A DNA stretch of 64,000 nucleotides from Gautieria morchelliformis (GCA_015179125.1 WHVA01000011.1:1-64000); one strand, 5' to 3'. Counted from the first letter of the stretch, positions 10,087 to 22,110 are shown. Translations and numbers: made by a program. Notes: a model not told the origin generated them from the sequence alone.

Positions 10087-13000
10087 GTGGCTGTTCTCCG
10101 CCTCACCACCCACCACAATTTTACCGTCAATATTGTGCGAAGCCGTATCTCATTCGTCCAGGATGGAGAGTTACGTTTCTGCGCCACGGTGCGAAACGGA
10201 ACTGGTTTCCTAACTGGAAACACTGTCCCTAACCCAGAATACGCATTCTCCACATCGTCACCCATCGTAGATCGATGTCTATTACACAGGCGACTTGCAC
10301 ACATAGGGTCATCCCGTTTGGAAAGACTTCTAAAACATGACATGGCCCGCAGAATACATGTAAACTCCAATGCAAGCATGCCACCCATCTACGAACCATG
10401 CATTGCGGCAAAACAACACCGTGATCTGTTCCCAAAAAGAAGCGAAAGCCGTACATCCAAACCACTTGACCTTGTTGTCTCCGATGTCCACGGACCCCTC
10501 CCTGTGCGCACACCGTCCGGTCATCGATATTGGATAACTTTCACAGATGATCATACACACTATCGATGTGTGTACCTCCTGAAATCAAAGGACGAGGCCT
10601 TCGATGCTTACCGATCCTACGAGGTGTTTGCCAAAAACCAAACAGGAAGGAGGGGAATATATAGGCCGGAAATGGGACGAGCATTTCCAACACCGGGGGA
10701 TAATCCATGAGCACACTACGAGGGGTATGCCGCAACAAAATGGAATCTTGGAACGAACCAACCGCACTCTTATTGAAGGAACGATTGCATTACTGCAACA
10801 AGCTCGTCTGCCAGCATCAATGTGGGGAGATGCCCTACAACTGCTAGTCCGTATTATCAATGCCACACCAACCTCTGCACTGCCAGACATGACGCCGTAC
10901 AAAGCCTGGCACGGCCACAAACCAGATCTGGGAATGTTACATACCTTTGGCTGTACAGCGCATGTTCATGTGCAGAAGGATCAAAGGGATGGACTTCAGC
11001 CTAGATCTTGAAAATGCATCTATCTTGGCTTCGAAAATGGATACAAAGGTTGGCGTTGTCTCGATCCCACCACAAAGCGCACTATCATATCCCGTGACGT
11101 TATTTTCAACGAGACTGAGTTCCCGGGCCTCTCCACTAACAACCCTACCCAAAGTCTGCTCAGATCAACACCTGTCTTACTCCCAAATGAGGTCGCTGCA
11201 CCGCCTGACCCAGACCCACCGGATGCCCACCATGAAATCCAACCTCCTCCTATCCCAGACCAACCTGACCATGATCTACCGGCTCCTCCAGACCCAGCCC
11301 CACCTGCCCCTGAACCGCCAGTTCCAGCTCCAGACCCCGCTCCACCTGCACCTCCCGCGCAACCCCGCCGATCCAGCAGAGCTCCTGCCCGCCCCGACTA
11401 CCGGTATCTCCATGACCCCTTCTTCAGACCACAACCACCTCCCAATCATGACGATCCAGGGCCTGAAGGGGGTGCTGCAGCCAGAGCCTCAATAATCCAG
11501 GCCCTGGAATTCATACATGATGGATTGGACGTCACCAGAGCAAAATTAATCTCACCTGACACCATTGAGATAGCATTCAATGCAACCATCAAAGATGATC
11601 GTGTCCCAAAAACATTCACTGAGGCAATGCGGCGCTCTGATGCACCATTATGGAAGGATTCCACAGACGCAGAAATCCAAGCGCTCTTGGACAACGGGAC
11701 ATGGGAATTGGTGAGACTGCCACCTGGAGAAAAGGCCATTGGTTCACGATGGGTATTCCGAATTAAACTCAACTCAGACGGTTCCCTGGACAAATACAAA
11801 AGTCGTCTGGTGGCAAAAGGCTATACCCAGTGACCAGGCATCGACTACGACAAGGTGTTCGCTCCTACCACGCGATGGGCAGCCCTGCGGATGATACTGG
11901 CGCAAGGGGCACTTCAGGGAGCGTACATCGAGTCCATAGACATTTCGAACGCATACCTCAACAGGATGCTAAGCGACGATGCCCAAATCTATATGGAACA
12001 ACCAGAAGGATATCATCAAGGGGGTGCCGACTGGGTATGCAAGCTGAAGCGGGGACTCTACGGACTAAAGCAAAGTGGAAGGCTGTGTGTATGAGCAGCT
12101 CGGATCGGCACTTGAGAACATGGGATTCACACGTCTTCAATCCGACCCAAGTGTCTATGTCTGGACAAGCGAGACCGTCAAGATCGTTATACCAGTCTTC
12201 GTTGATGACCTCACCCTGGTATCAAATTCGAGACACGATCTTGATAGAGTCAAAAGCCGTCTAGCCGAAGTCTTCAAATTGAAGGATTTAGGAGAAACAA
12301 GATCATTACTAGGTGTGGAAGTACAGTATGATCACCTGCAGAAGACGCTAAAGCTCTCACAAAAACAATACCCCGAGGAACTACTCGATCGATTCCACAT
12401 GTCCGACTGCCGGCCCGTATTCACACCTATGAGCCCCAGATTAAACCTAAGCTCAGAAATGGGACCATCAACACCAGAGGAGATAGCAGAAATGCAAAAC
12501 CTACCTTACTTGAACGCAGTTGGAGTACTGAACTATCTGGCCATTGCCACTCGCCCTGACATCGCCTATGCCGTTGGATGCCTTGCTCAATTCAACTCAA
12601 ATCCGGGCCCGGCACACTGGGCAGCCGTAAAACATCTCCTACATTATTTAAAGGGGACGGTTGACCTAGCACTCACATTCACGCCAAATAACATGGGCGA
12701 AACCTTTTGGACATGGACAGATGCCGATCACGGAGGAAATCCAGACAACGGTCGCTCAACATCTGGTTTCCTCAGCAAGATCGGGACTGGAACGGTTAGC
12801 TGGGCCAGCAAACTGCAGAACATAGTTACCCTATCCACGACAGAAGCTGAGTTCATGGCAGCGACCCTTGCCGGTACTGAAATCATCTGGCTACGAAGCC
12901 TATTCGATGAACTTGGTTTGAGGGTTGAGGAGCCATCTCATCTCTACATCGATAACCAATCCGCACTCACCGTCGCCAAAAATCCAGAGTATCATGGGCG

Positions 13001-13165
13001 AATGAAGCATCTGGATCTCTGATACTTCTGGTTGTGGGAGAAAGTTACCCAGAGAGCCATCCAAGTTGGATACGTGCCCACAAAGGATATGCCAGCCGAT
13101 TTATTAATGAAAGCATTACCTCGTGAATCAGTAGAATGGCACCATCACGCTATGGGGCTCTTCTG
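10087..13165 (+). mobile_element. Ty1/copia element 1, 5'-truncated pol remnant
   Basis: The remnant starts inside the integrase leader (AVLRLTTHHNF) and runs through the integrase zinc region (HRRLAHIG ... CIAAKQH), the integrase core (LDLVVSDVHGPLP; GMPQQNGILERTNRTL), a Pro-rich linker, reverse transcriptase (IGSRWVFRIK; ESIDISNAYLN; YGLKQSGR; PVFVDDLTLVS) and RNase H (WTDADHGG; LSTTEAEFMA; YIDNQSA). It ends near DMPADLL. There is no gag, protease or 5' LTR. Frameshifts near 10660, 11005 and 12090 and stops near 11831 and 13020 make it non-coding. The polypurine-like tcaaggggg at about 13183 leads into its 3' LTR, which is split by element 2. Confidence 0.88.
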
Positions 13166-13193
13166 ATCGCAGATTGACTGCATCAAGGGGGTG

Positions 13194-13364
13194 TGTTGCA
13201 TCACATGATGCAGTCAGGGCATTAGTCGCCCGTCATACTATACAGTATGCGGCTGAGTTTGGAAGAAGAATCATACTCATCTTCTTCCGAACTCAGATAT
13301 CACTGCGCTCACAGGATGCTCAAAGGGGGATGCAATGGGAGCCTTGAGGCCCTCCTTGAGCATT
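13194..13364 (+). repeat. Element 1 3' LTR, left part
   Basis: TGTTGCATCACATG follows the polypurine-like tract after the pol stop. The sequence ends at GCATT (13360-13364), the left target duplication of element 2. It should resume at 32636 after the duplicated GCATT. No second LTR copy of element 1 is present to confirm the borders. Confidence 0.6.
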
Positions 13365-13634
13365 TGTTGGAGCTGCGGGTACTGCGGGCACGTGACCGTG
13401 AGCATAATGCAAACATGTGACAGCCGCTCATTGTACTTGCTTGCCGGGTATATGCGGGTGGAACACCCATTGTTGTTATTGTTCTTTCCATTCTTTTGTT
13501 GTCCTCTTTAATTTAGAACAATGGTCTCTTAGAGTATAAGTAGAACACCATTAGATCGCTCTCCTCAGTCGTTTGGCTACGCTCTTGCGTTCAAACACTG
13601 AGATTGTTATTGCAGATTTATATAGATCTTATAA
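13365..13634 (+). repeat. Element 2 5' LTR
   Basis: About 270 bp, starting TGTTGGAGC. It matches the interrupted 3' LTR, with most differences at CpG. The 3' LTR ends ataatcttaca, whereas the 5' LTR passes from ataat straight into gggccccgcacc, so the last few bases of this copy seem deleted. Confidence 0.8.
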
Positions 13635-13680
13635 TGGGCCCCGCACCTAATCACTAGATCTCCCCAGCTCCCTTCAAATC

Positions 13681-15139
13681 ATGACTACCACCGCTCTGAC
13701 CACCACCGACCTTCTCCCCTCCTCGGTTCCTAAACTCATGACGAATGGCCTGAATTGGATAGCGTTCTCGAAGCGCTTCCAGGATGCTGTTGAAGCAAAA
13801 GGCTTATGGGGGTACTTTGATGGTACGATTACCCAACTGACAGTTAGCACTCCACCAGCTGCTGGTGAAGAAGATGCCCTTGCCAAATGGGTCAAAGAGG
13901 ACTGAACCGCAAAAGCTCTCCTGACTCACCGAATCCCTGACTCCACACTCATACGTGTCCATAGCAAATCGTCCTTAAAAGACCAATGGGACCTTATCGT
14001 AAAAGAGTACTCATCGAAAGGTGCTTTCGCTCAAGCAGACCTACGTACCCAGTTCATGGATTCAAGATGCCCTGACAAAGGAAATGTCCGTGAATTCCTT
14101 GACAGACTTTGCGTCAAAAGAGAGGAGTTAGCTACCTTCAGCGTGGACATCAAAGTAACAGATTACCGTTCTACTATCATCAAGTCCCTCCCACCTCACC
14201 TTTCAGCCTTCACATCGAACCTACTAGCCGGCGCAAGGTTGTATAGCTCCATGAAGACCATAGATCCCGACGAGCTCATCACATTAGTCTCCGAGGAGTA
14301 TGAACATCATACAGCCCAGAGATCCCGACATTCTGGGCATGCTAGTGGAAAGGGTAATGATAAAGATGAAGTGATGTTTGTGTCAGCCAACTCAAAGGGA
14401 AAGAAGTCAGAGCACAAACCGAAGGGAACTTGCTGGAACTGTGGTGACAAGGGACACTACAGGAACAAGTGCCCTAAGCCTGTCAAAGCAGCCGATAACA
14501 AGAAACAAGACTCATCGAAAGGGGGAGGTTCTGCAAACGCAGCTGTCGAATCCAATGATGAGGACGAAGCTGCCTTCTTTGCAGACATCGACGAAAATGA
14601 ACTACCCGAGCTCCTGTCAAATTGTGAGTCAGACACAGACGACGAAGAGGAAGGGGTAAACGACCATTTTGCGGACCCTGACGAAAATCAACTACCCGAG
14701 CTACTGTCAAACTGTGAGTCTGATACGGATGATGGAGACGAAGGGGCAAACGACCTTGACTGGTTTTCCAAGATCAGCAACCGGTCAGACAGCGAATATG
14801 AAATGGAAAGGTCACCTGGAACTGACGAGAGCGATGCTTTTTCGCTTGTCAGTGATGACCCGGACTTCATTGGCAATGATCTGGAAGACACCCATGCAGT
14901 TTGTATTGAAGCCAACAAAACTGCTGAAAACTCACCATGTATCGAGGTGTATGACTCGGGATGTACACAACACATAACACCCTATCGTGACGCGGTCCAG
15001 AACTTCGTCAAGATTTCCCCCAAGTCATTCCAGGCTGCAAACAGACAAAGTTTTAACGCAGTAGGAACGGGCGAAATGATTATCGACGTACCAAATGGTA
15101 TCGATGTCTCCAAACTGAAGCTCTCCGAAGTCTTGTATT
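13681..15139 (+). pseudogene. Element 2 gag and protease
   Basis: The frame opens MTTTALTTTDLLPSS at 13681. An in-frame TGA at about 13903 interrupts gag, and the frame continues as TAKALLTHRIPD. A zinc knuckle CWNCGDKGHYRNKC lies near 14432-14473. Downstream, an acidic segment of about 40 residues is repeated twice in tandem (FADIDENELPELLSNCESDT and FADPDENQLPELLSNCESDT, about 14578-14730). The protease active site is VYDSGCTQHI (about 14948-14977). The frame is cut at SEVLY by an insertion at 15140. Gag packages the element RNA and the protease cleaves the polyprotein; this copy is inactive. Confidence 0.82.
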
Positions 15140-15873
15140 TGTTGAAAGTATTGAGGAAATACAATATCGACATAACAATCACAACAACACTAACACACGT
15201 CAGAACCAATACATCATCATCCCCCCAAACGCATATACACTACATCGACTCGCACCCGAGATCACTGAACTATCACATGCCCACCCGATCCAACCCAATT
15301 CCAGCCCCCGACCCTTCCAATGTCACAGGAACACACCATATGCTACCGTAGTCTAGAACACCCCAGAGACCCCTCCCAAGCACGCCAAGCCCAACTCAGA
15401 CAGCACACACCCCACAATCACGTGACCTAGTCAAGGGACGTGACACGTCGAGCCGACCCTGCCTGTAGCTAGATCACCCCCTTATCCATTCCTAATCGCC
15501 GTTCCCTTTCTCTGTTTTATACTCCATGCCCCAGCTCAACTTGTACAACATCTGTCGATGCTCCTATCAACGGCTATGCACCGCTCCCCCCATTCCACCT
15601 TCCCTTTGCTACTACCCCACTAACTCCTTGACCGCCAAGTACTACCAGTGACTGATAAATACTTAGCTTCGTGTACCATAAACTAGCAGCAAAACACACT
15701 TCATTTCGCTCCACACTACAGTAGTTAAACTTCCAATCAGCATAAATCATAAGACACACACATATATTGTGTGTGCAGATATTCTTGCTAAAGCTTCAAA
15801 TTCCACTCGATTCATCTCACAACCGAGAGATTTAATCATATTACCTTTGATAGCATTTTCGATACTAACAAGA
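15140..15873. mobile_element. 734-bp insertion, probable solo LTR
   Basis: The element 2 polyprotein reads SEVLY before it and SPDVGYTLVSVGRL after it, and the 5-bp target GTATT is duplicated exactly (15135-15139 and 15874-15878). The insert begins TGTTGAAAGTAT and ends ATACTAACAAGA; its ends are weakly complementary. No coding potential was seen. The TG start and 5-bp duplication suggest a solo LTR, although the last three bases run past the expected CA. A small TIR element with 5-bp duplications is the alternative. Confidence 0.7.
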
Positions 15874-17165
15874 GTATTCACCCGATGTGGGGTACACGCT
15901 CGTGTCTGTTGGACGGCTTGATGATGCCAGTTTTGCCGTGACATTTGCAGATGGCAAATGCATCATACACGGGCGAAACAGAGAGCAAGTAGGCGCAGTC
16001 CCTAAATCTGGACATGGCCTCTATCGAGTCACACATGAGCCCAATACAGCATATGCAGCGGCAGAAACACTCACTTTGGAACAGCTCCATTGTCGTTTGG
16101 GTTATATTTCACCTGAAGCAGCCAAAAGATTAGTTGCAAAAGGTTTTGTGACTGGAATAAAACTAGACACATCACCATCTGTGGATGCCCTCTTTTGCGA
16201 ATCTTGCATATATGCCAAGGCCACTCGCAAATCTGTGCCAAAGGTGCGAGAAGCAAACGTGCATCAAACTTCGGTGATGAAGTACACAGTGACCTGTGGG
16301 GACCAGCGCCGGTTACCACGAAGGCCGGAAAGTGTTACTATGTCACTTTTACAGACGATATGACACGCTTAACTCACCTCTACCTTCTGCGCACAAAAGA
16401 CGAAGCATTGGGCACCTACAAGGAGTACGCTACATGGTGCAGCATGCAGCTTAACGCTAGCATAAAGACCCTACACTCAGACTGTGGTGGGGAGTATCTA
16501 GGGAAGGATTTGAGCTTTACCTTAAGTCAAAAGGTACTGAGCAAAAACTTACCGTGAATGATACCCCTCAGCACAATGGGGTCGCAGAACGACGCAATCG
16601 CACCATCATAGAGCGTATACGTGCCCTGCTGCATGCGAGTGGTCTACCAAGGTTTCTGTGGGGAGAAGCTGCACGTCATGTGGTTTGGCTGATGAATAGG
16701 ACACTCACCAAGTCTGTCGAAGGCATGACACCCTTCGAAGCTGCTTACGGAAAGAAACCAGACCTTCAGAATGTACGTGAATGGGGCGAGAGGGTATGGG
16801 TACGCACTGAAAGTGGAGACAAACTCAGTGGACATGTAACCAAAGGGCGCTGGTTAGGCATCGACGATTGCAGTAAAGGTGTTCACATCTATTGGCCCGA
16901 TAAGCAAACGGTCATTGTGGAATGCAATGTCTATTACGATCCATCAGCTTCTCATCTCGAGGGGGAGGATTTGCAAGTAGTCAAAATGAAAACTGACTTA
17001 CCCTCAACAGTCCCAAAACCTACTGTGCCCTCAGCACCTCCAGTTCCCGACACCAGTCCATCTGACTCCAAGGTTGAGACACCTGCGAAACAAATCTGCA
17101 AGCCAAGTCAGCGCATTCGTGACATTCTTGAAGGCCACGGCACCTCCTCTCACTGTTCATCTGAC
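15874..17165 (+). pseudogene. Element 2 integrase region
   Basis: After the insertion the frame resumes with GYTLVSVGRLDDASF. It gives the integrase zinc region (LHCRLGYISPE ... CESCIYAKATRKS), then the DDE core: DLWGPAPVTTKAG, YVTFTDDMTRLTHLYLL, LHSDCGGEYLG, and PQHNGVAERRNRTI with the catalytic Glu. Frameshifts are needed near 16290 and 16540, so this copy is dead. The polyprotein is cut at CTGAC (17161-17165), the target of element 4, and continues at 29240 with the linker before reverse transcriptase. Confidence 0.82.
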
Positions 17166-17405
17166 TGTCAGAGGACCACCTGTTCTTCCCCTTATTTCTC
17201 TTCCTCACATCTCTTTCATTGCATCCTTCCTGTATTCCTCCTTCTTTTGTGCATCACCACCAGTGGTGTGACTTGCTTATGTCATTGTGTAGCAGCTATA
17301 TAGTTTGTCACTGAGGTAAGGAGATCCTCACTCTGTTCTCTTTGGATCTCCTCTACCTCAGGTGCCACTCTAGGGAGTAGAGCACCAGGTAGAGTCACCC
17401 TTACA
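17166..17405 (+). repeat. Element 4 left LTR
   Basis: 240 bp, TGTCAGAGGACCACC to CCCTTACA. It contains GGTAAGGAGATCC and, some 40 bp on, CTCTACCTCAGGTG, which look like a splice donor and acceptor inside the LTR. Confidence 0.8.
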
Positions 17406-17554
17406 GTAGAACAGAGTCACCCCCTGAAGACCGACGGTTCAGACTGGGTGCACCGAACGCGATGGGTTTCCGTGTTGCATATGTCACTTCCGTGACCCTC
17501 TTCACATCAGTCCTTTCGTTTTTTTATGTTTGCTTCAGTTTTGCCGTGACTCGA

Positions 17555-18189
17555 GAAGTTACTAGATGTGTGGGATTCATATGCGATGGGGACCAGGCGA
17601 TTCGTTGGATGGATCAGAAGCGGGAATTAGCAAAGCATCGCTCGGTGGGTCTTTAGTTGTTGTGTGCGGCTTGTGATTGACATGGTTCTAGGGTACGCTG
17701 CCTTTCATGTCTCAGGCACTGATTGTTGCTTGGGACTCTGGAACGCAAGTTGTGCACCAAGTAATTGATGACCTGGAGTCATTTATATGGGTTTTATTTT
17801 GGTCGATTCTGGAGATTCTGGAGACCAAGGGGGCACTCGCGCGACTAGAACAGAATTACCATCAAACGATGCTCTCTGACGGGTTACCTGTGTTACAAGC
17901 TAGGGGAAGTTTCCTTGGTAGGTTAAAGCAACAGGATGCCGCGAAAAACTTCTCCATGGGCTTCAAGCCATTCTCCAAACTCTTGATTCAATGGTTAACA
18001 CTTTCTCAGGAGACTGCTCTGGAATGGCTGACACCAGACTTCGTTAAGGTGAACGCCGATGAGTACACTTTACAGGCCACCAAGCCATACAGGCAGTATG
18101 TAACGATTGGGCTTGAATCTCTTTCAGACCTGCCAGAGAGTTGGGATTATGTTAATGAGGGGGAAATGACAGGTGAAGAGAGAGGATGA
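17555..18189 (+). pseudogene. FunK1-type protein kinase, C-terminal fragment
   Basis: FunK1 kinases are a fungal family expanded in agaricomycetes; their substrates are largely unknown. The fragment reads DGDQAIRWMDQKRELAKHRS (the region after the DFD/DGD metal-binding motif). A short intron (GTGGGT ... TTCTAG, about 17644-17692) restores GTLPFMSQAL. The exon then runs through VHQVIDDLESFIWVLFWSIL and stops at 18187-18189. The GTLPFMS and DDLESF motifs are typical of the family. The N-lobe and catalytic loop are missing upstream, because only about 150 bp separates this from the left LTR of element 4. It is therefore a fragment inside the retrotransposon, probably captured by it. Confidence 0.75.
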
Positions 18190-18410
18190 GCTGGGAAAGA
18201 CCACATGTAACGCATGACATATAATATTATGAGATCCTGTAGCCACTGTAGGAAGAGCGGGCACTTACAATGAGTACTTTTTGCACTACTAAGTGTTGTT
18301 TACCAATATCATCCATCACATTGCAGATAATTTTCAACATTCTGACAACAAAAAAATTACATTACAGTAGTACAACTGCACTACAGATAGCCACAGTCCT
18401 TCATCCACCC

Positions 18411-19586
18411 TCACGCATGTCTGCGTGTAATCCGATCCAGTGCCTCGTAGAGAAACATGAATAGCTCAGCCCTCTCCTTACTTGCAACACATGCACGGAA
18501 CTCAGCACCATGATGCCTGAGGTGAGCTTTGATGAAGGAGAACGATTCTTCGATCGGGTTGAGATCAGGCGAGTACGGCGGAAGATACATCAGTTTGATT
18601 CCTCTGCAAATGCAAGATTAGACACTAGTGAAAACAGTTTATAATGGTAAAAACCTTTGGGCACATAAGAGTGAGACCTCAGGTATGTGGTGAATGGCGC
18701 AGTTATCCATAACAAGAATGCTCTGTGGTGCCAGGTAAGGGTTCATTAGCTCTAAAAGGCCCTTCAGAAACCCAAGGAACTCTGGACCGTCGTATGCCCC
18801 TAATTTAATATGGCTATAGATGATTCCATCTTGTGAGAGCACCGGAAGGATTGAAAATCTGAGTGGATATTAGCAATACAATAATGGAGGCCTGTGCACA
18901 AATCGTTACCTTTCGCCCCTTTGGAAACGTGCTTGCACTCGAGGCCTACATCCCTTGTAAGCCCATCCCATTAGTCTATACGTTGTGCGAAGGTCAATTG
19001 CGCTTTCATCTGTGAAAACCAAACGGTCCGGTGGTTCACTACCAATACGAAACTGGAAAGCAGTCCGCGAGGCTTCACAGTGCTCTGTGGCTGCCCATGA
19101 AAGCTGGATTGGAGACAAATATAAAGGTTGTCATTCTTCGAGGATTTAATGACTCACTTTCTTTCTTTGCAAGCCAAGATGTCGAAGCATCCTCCAGACA
19201 GTTGATATACTTACTAAAATACCATGCTGCACCTCTAGCTCTTCGACAAGCTCATCGAGGTAAAGATCGGGCGAGCGTTCAAGAAGCGCAAGAAGAAACT
19301 GTTATAAAATAAAATAAGCTACATCTAAACACAGACATGAATTACTTACTTCACTCTGAGCTGAGGTCATTTTTGACCCATGAGATAGCCGCTTTGGCTC
19401 TGACACGACGTCTCCAACATCCCGCCAGAGTTTGATTGTGCGTTGAACTACACGTAGCGACATATCGAGGTCAATTGCAATATCGGTTGATTTCTTGTTG
19501 AGCTTGAATTTTTGGTGTATAACGCGATCCCGCAGATCCTTGCTGTACATGTGACGAACAGGTTTAGGGTTGCCAGGGCGAGGCAT
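18411..19586 (-). CDS. Tc1/mariner-superfamily DDE transposase, intact, five exons
   Basis: Cut-and-paste transposase of the IS630-Tc1-mariner group. Exons: 19586-19350, 19298-19158, 19103-18910, 18858-18655 and 18603-18411; the four introns are 51, 54, 51 and 51 nt with GT...AG ends. Together they give 323 codons, so 322 aa with no stop or frameshift. An N-terminal helix-turn-helix ([15 protein letters not shown] ... [13 protein letters not shown]) precedes a second DNA-binding region ([16 protein letters not shown]). The catalytic core has FTDESAID (first Asp), VMDNCAIHH (second Asp) and [14 protein letters not shown] (third acidic residue). It lies within element 4 on the opposite strand. 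Terminal repeats are weak; see the findings. It may be one of the few functional transposon genes here. Confidence 0.85.
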
Positions 19587-19929
19587 ATGAGCGATGATGT
19601 GGGTAGTACATACAAGGAGAACGGAAGTTCCTGAAACACATACCCTGACCAAGAATTCTATGACATGAATCGTGTGACAGCATTTGCACCCTTACTCCCA
19701 ATGCTGAACCCCAACTCAAGTGTAATTTTCAGGTGTCGAATGGCCACTATCCCATTTTTATTGGTGAGTTTGCTACTTATGCTTACTTTACATCCTCGCT
19801 GAAAGGGCTGTCACACGTCCCAACTACAAGTCCACCATCGTGACTTGAAGCGCCCCTTCTACTCGTACAAGCACGAGCAGTTCCTTCCTGTCGTCCACCC
19901 GCACCCCAACCGACCGCGGCTCCATCACT

Positions 19930-20262
19930 CCTACTATCAACACCCTCGCGATGACCACTGCCACGTCCCATGCCTCCACACGCTACCGCAACACCAACTG
20001 TGGCGACGCCCTCGCACGCCTCGAGGGCCGCCAGCCCAGTCGTGTCACGTCCGCGCTCCCGTCCCTCTACCGGCTGCCGTTTGGGCCGGTATCCCCCATG
20101 TCCCCTGCGTGGAGTCCCCTGGGTGTCAAGGTGTGTCGACGCCCCCGCACCCTGCTAACCGTATGCCCAGTCTCCTCACGATGAGCTCCATGTCGTCCGT
20201 GCTGCAATCGCACCCACACCTGCACCCATACCTGCACCCGTACCTGCACCCGCACCCGCACT

Positions 20263-20295
<33 letters not shown>

Positions 20296-20632
20296 CGCTG
20301 CCCGCTCCCCACCACCCCGTCCTCCTACACCAGCTCGCCCACCCCAGCACCTCCACGCCCCTCACCCCACCGCATACGTGTGCGCCCCCGCGGTTTCCGA
20401 GCTCAAGAACATGTCAGATCGGCGAAGTTGCCTTATGGTGCATTGGCACTCGGTGCAGAAGGGATCAAAGATTTCGGGGCTTATGCTACACAGGAGGAAA
20501 TCCGACATCGAGAATGAACGCCTACCGTCAGATCTCACTGATCCAATGTCAGAAGAAGCTAAGCCCTTCCTCTCCAATCCTATGACACCCTCTGTTAGCA
20601 ACTCAGGGGCTATGGCAGGGAAGGTTCGGTAG
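19930..20632 (+). pseudogene. Unrecognised reading frames with Ala-Pro repeat
   Basis: A frame from an ATG at about 19951 (MTTATSHASTRYRNT) stops near 20184. An overlapping frame continues through an Ala-Pro repeat and ends SNSGAMAGKVR near 20632. Composition is rich in Pro, Arg and Ser before the repeat, and mixed and hydrophilic after it. It might be a damaged gag-like or host exon captured within element 4. No domain was recognised, so no function is assigned. Confidence 0.3.
20205..20300 (+). repeat. CACCTG/CACCCG hexamer array
   Basis: About 14 imperfect copies of a 6-bp unit alternating CACCTG and CACCCG. In one plus-strand frame it encodes an Ala-Pro tract; in the minus strand it encodes Val-Arg/Val-Gln. 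Simple slippage-prone repeat. Confidence 0.75.
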
Positions 20633-20644
20633 AGTTCTTAGAAA

Positions 20645-20806
20645 GCTAGAATCAAATGTACTCTCTCAGTGAATTTATTGTCACTGATATATTAATAGAA
20701 TACCTAGAATCAAATGTACTACATGATTTTCAGTCAACATGCTATGAAAATACAAAGAATACTACTCGCCTCTCTCAGTGAATTTATTGTCACTGAGAGA
20801 GGAGTA
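20645..20806. repeat. Local duplication with hairpin
   Basis: The strings tagaatcaaatgtact and ctctcagtgaatttattgt each occur twice. The second copy forms a hairpin at about 20771-20804: CCTCTCTCAGTGA, an 8-nt loop, then TCACTGAGAGAGG, a perfect 13-bp stem. It could be a folded-back MITE end or a structural RNA element; nothing decides between them. Confidence 0.6.
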
Positions 20807-21405
20807 CAATCCTGTCTCAGAAGGCATATACATGCACCCGGCCCTTTAGCGCCCAAGGGCTCGCGTGTCGAAGTCATTTCAAACTCCGCTGGGTGCAGCC
20901 GCCTGTGAAAATAGGAATAACAGAATGAAATGGAGAGATAGGGAGTGACCCGAAAATTTCGAAAATAATCAGAGAAATGAATGCATGGTACAAGAACAAT
21001 GTGAGAAAGAATTGGAACACCATACAGTAAATCGAACATATTATGCTTGATTTTGGTGCAGGAGCATAAATGCACCCAACACCCTCTTCTGGAGATTCTC
21101 CTGTAGTGGGTTCTCACCATTAGTACAAAGTAGCAAACAAAATTAAAACCTGCATTGAACTACATACAGTAAGCTAAGCTTGACATTGTTCCCCCCTCAG
21201 CACCCAAAATGCAAAATAAAAAATGCTTGTTTTATTCGGATTTTTTAGTTCTATGCCCTAGCTATGGTCCACATAGCTTCAGATATGAAATTTCAAGCGA
21301 ATCGGAGCAATATCAAGCAAGATATCGTTGTTCGAAGTTTGCGCGCTAAAACGGAAGCAAATCCGACGCACGCCTTAGGTACTGCAAACGGGTGTAATAA
21401 TAAGA
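20807..21405. other. No gene seen; left flank of element 3
   Basis: AT-rich sequence with no domain-bearing frame. It should belong to the interior of element 4 but has no match elsewhere in the window. Confidence 0.4.
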
Positions 21406-22103
21406 TGTTTGGATATAAATGTTTTGGGTTCGGTAGAAATATAATTCAAGTTTCAAGTGAAACCGAATAGAGCTGTGTTCAAGAGTCGAGTGACTGAGAG
21501 TGTATGAGAAGTATATGCTTGTTGATAGAGTCGTCGCAGATGTAACTGCACTTCGAGATGAGAGAATCTTTTGGAAAACAGTGAGTACGATTGACTGGTG
21601 TTCTAGTATACATGCGACAGCTATTTAACCCCTGTGTGTGGTGTGCTAGGTCGAAAGGGATGTTACTGGCGCCGGTAGGTGGATGTGCGAGACATGTGCT
21701 ATGGGGATTGGAGTGCCGGTTGTTGTTACACATGTGTATTCTACCTATCGAATGGGAATGGAGACATGGAAATGGAATATCAGAAATGTGTGATGTGTGG
21801 GGAGGATAAATGGGAAAAGGAAAGGTCCATGCATAGTGGCTCAGCCACCATGCCACTCCATGGATCACTCGTTCTTGGGCTGCTCTCGGGCTCAGGGATG
21901 GATCCACGGGCATCGATATCTGATGGCGTGACGTGGGCTATGTGGACGTGCATGTGTGGGCTTGGGTAGACGTGTGTGGACTGGTGGATTATCAGGTAAG
22001 GATCGTAAGAGTGTGCGCGTGGCGCTAACGGGAGGACGGTGGACTGTTGTGAAGATGCAGATGAAAAGGAGGGGGATTGTGTGAATATGTGATATTTGTG
22101 ACA
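21406..22103 (-). repeat. Element 3 3' LTR
   Basis: 698 bp; plus-strand ends TGTTTGGATAT and ATTTGTGACA. Its differences from the other LTR are almost all C/T or G/A at CpG positions. Confidence 0.88.
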
Positions 22104-22110
22104 CTCCTCC

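Noticed and set aside
19951-20184. Host gene with an Ala-Pro-rich domain
   Set aside because: No domain, changing frames and location inside element 4; kept only as an unrecognised remnant.
20205-20300. CRISPR-like array
   Set aside because: The units are contiguous hexamers without spacers.
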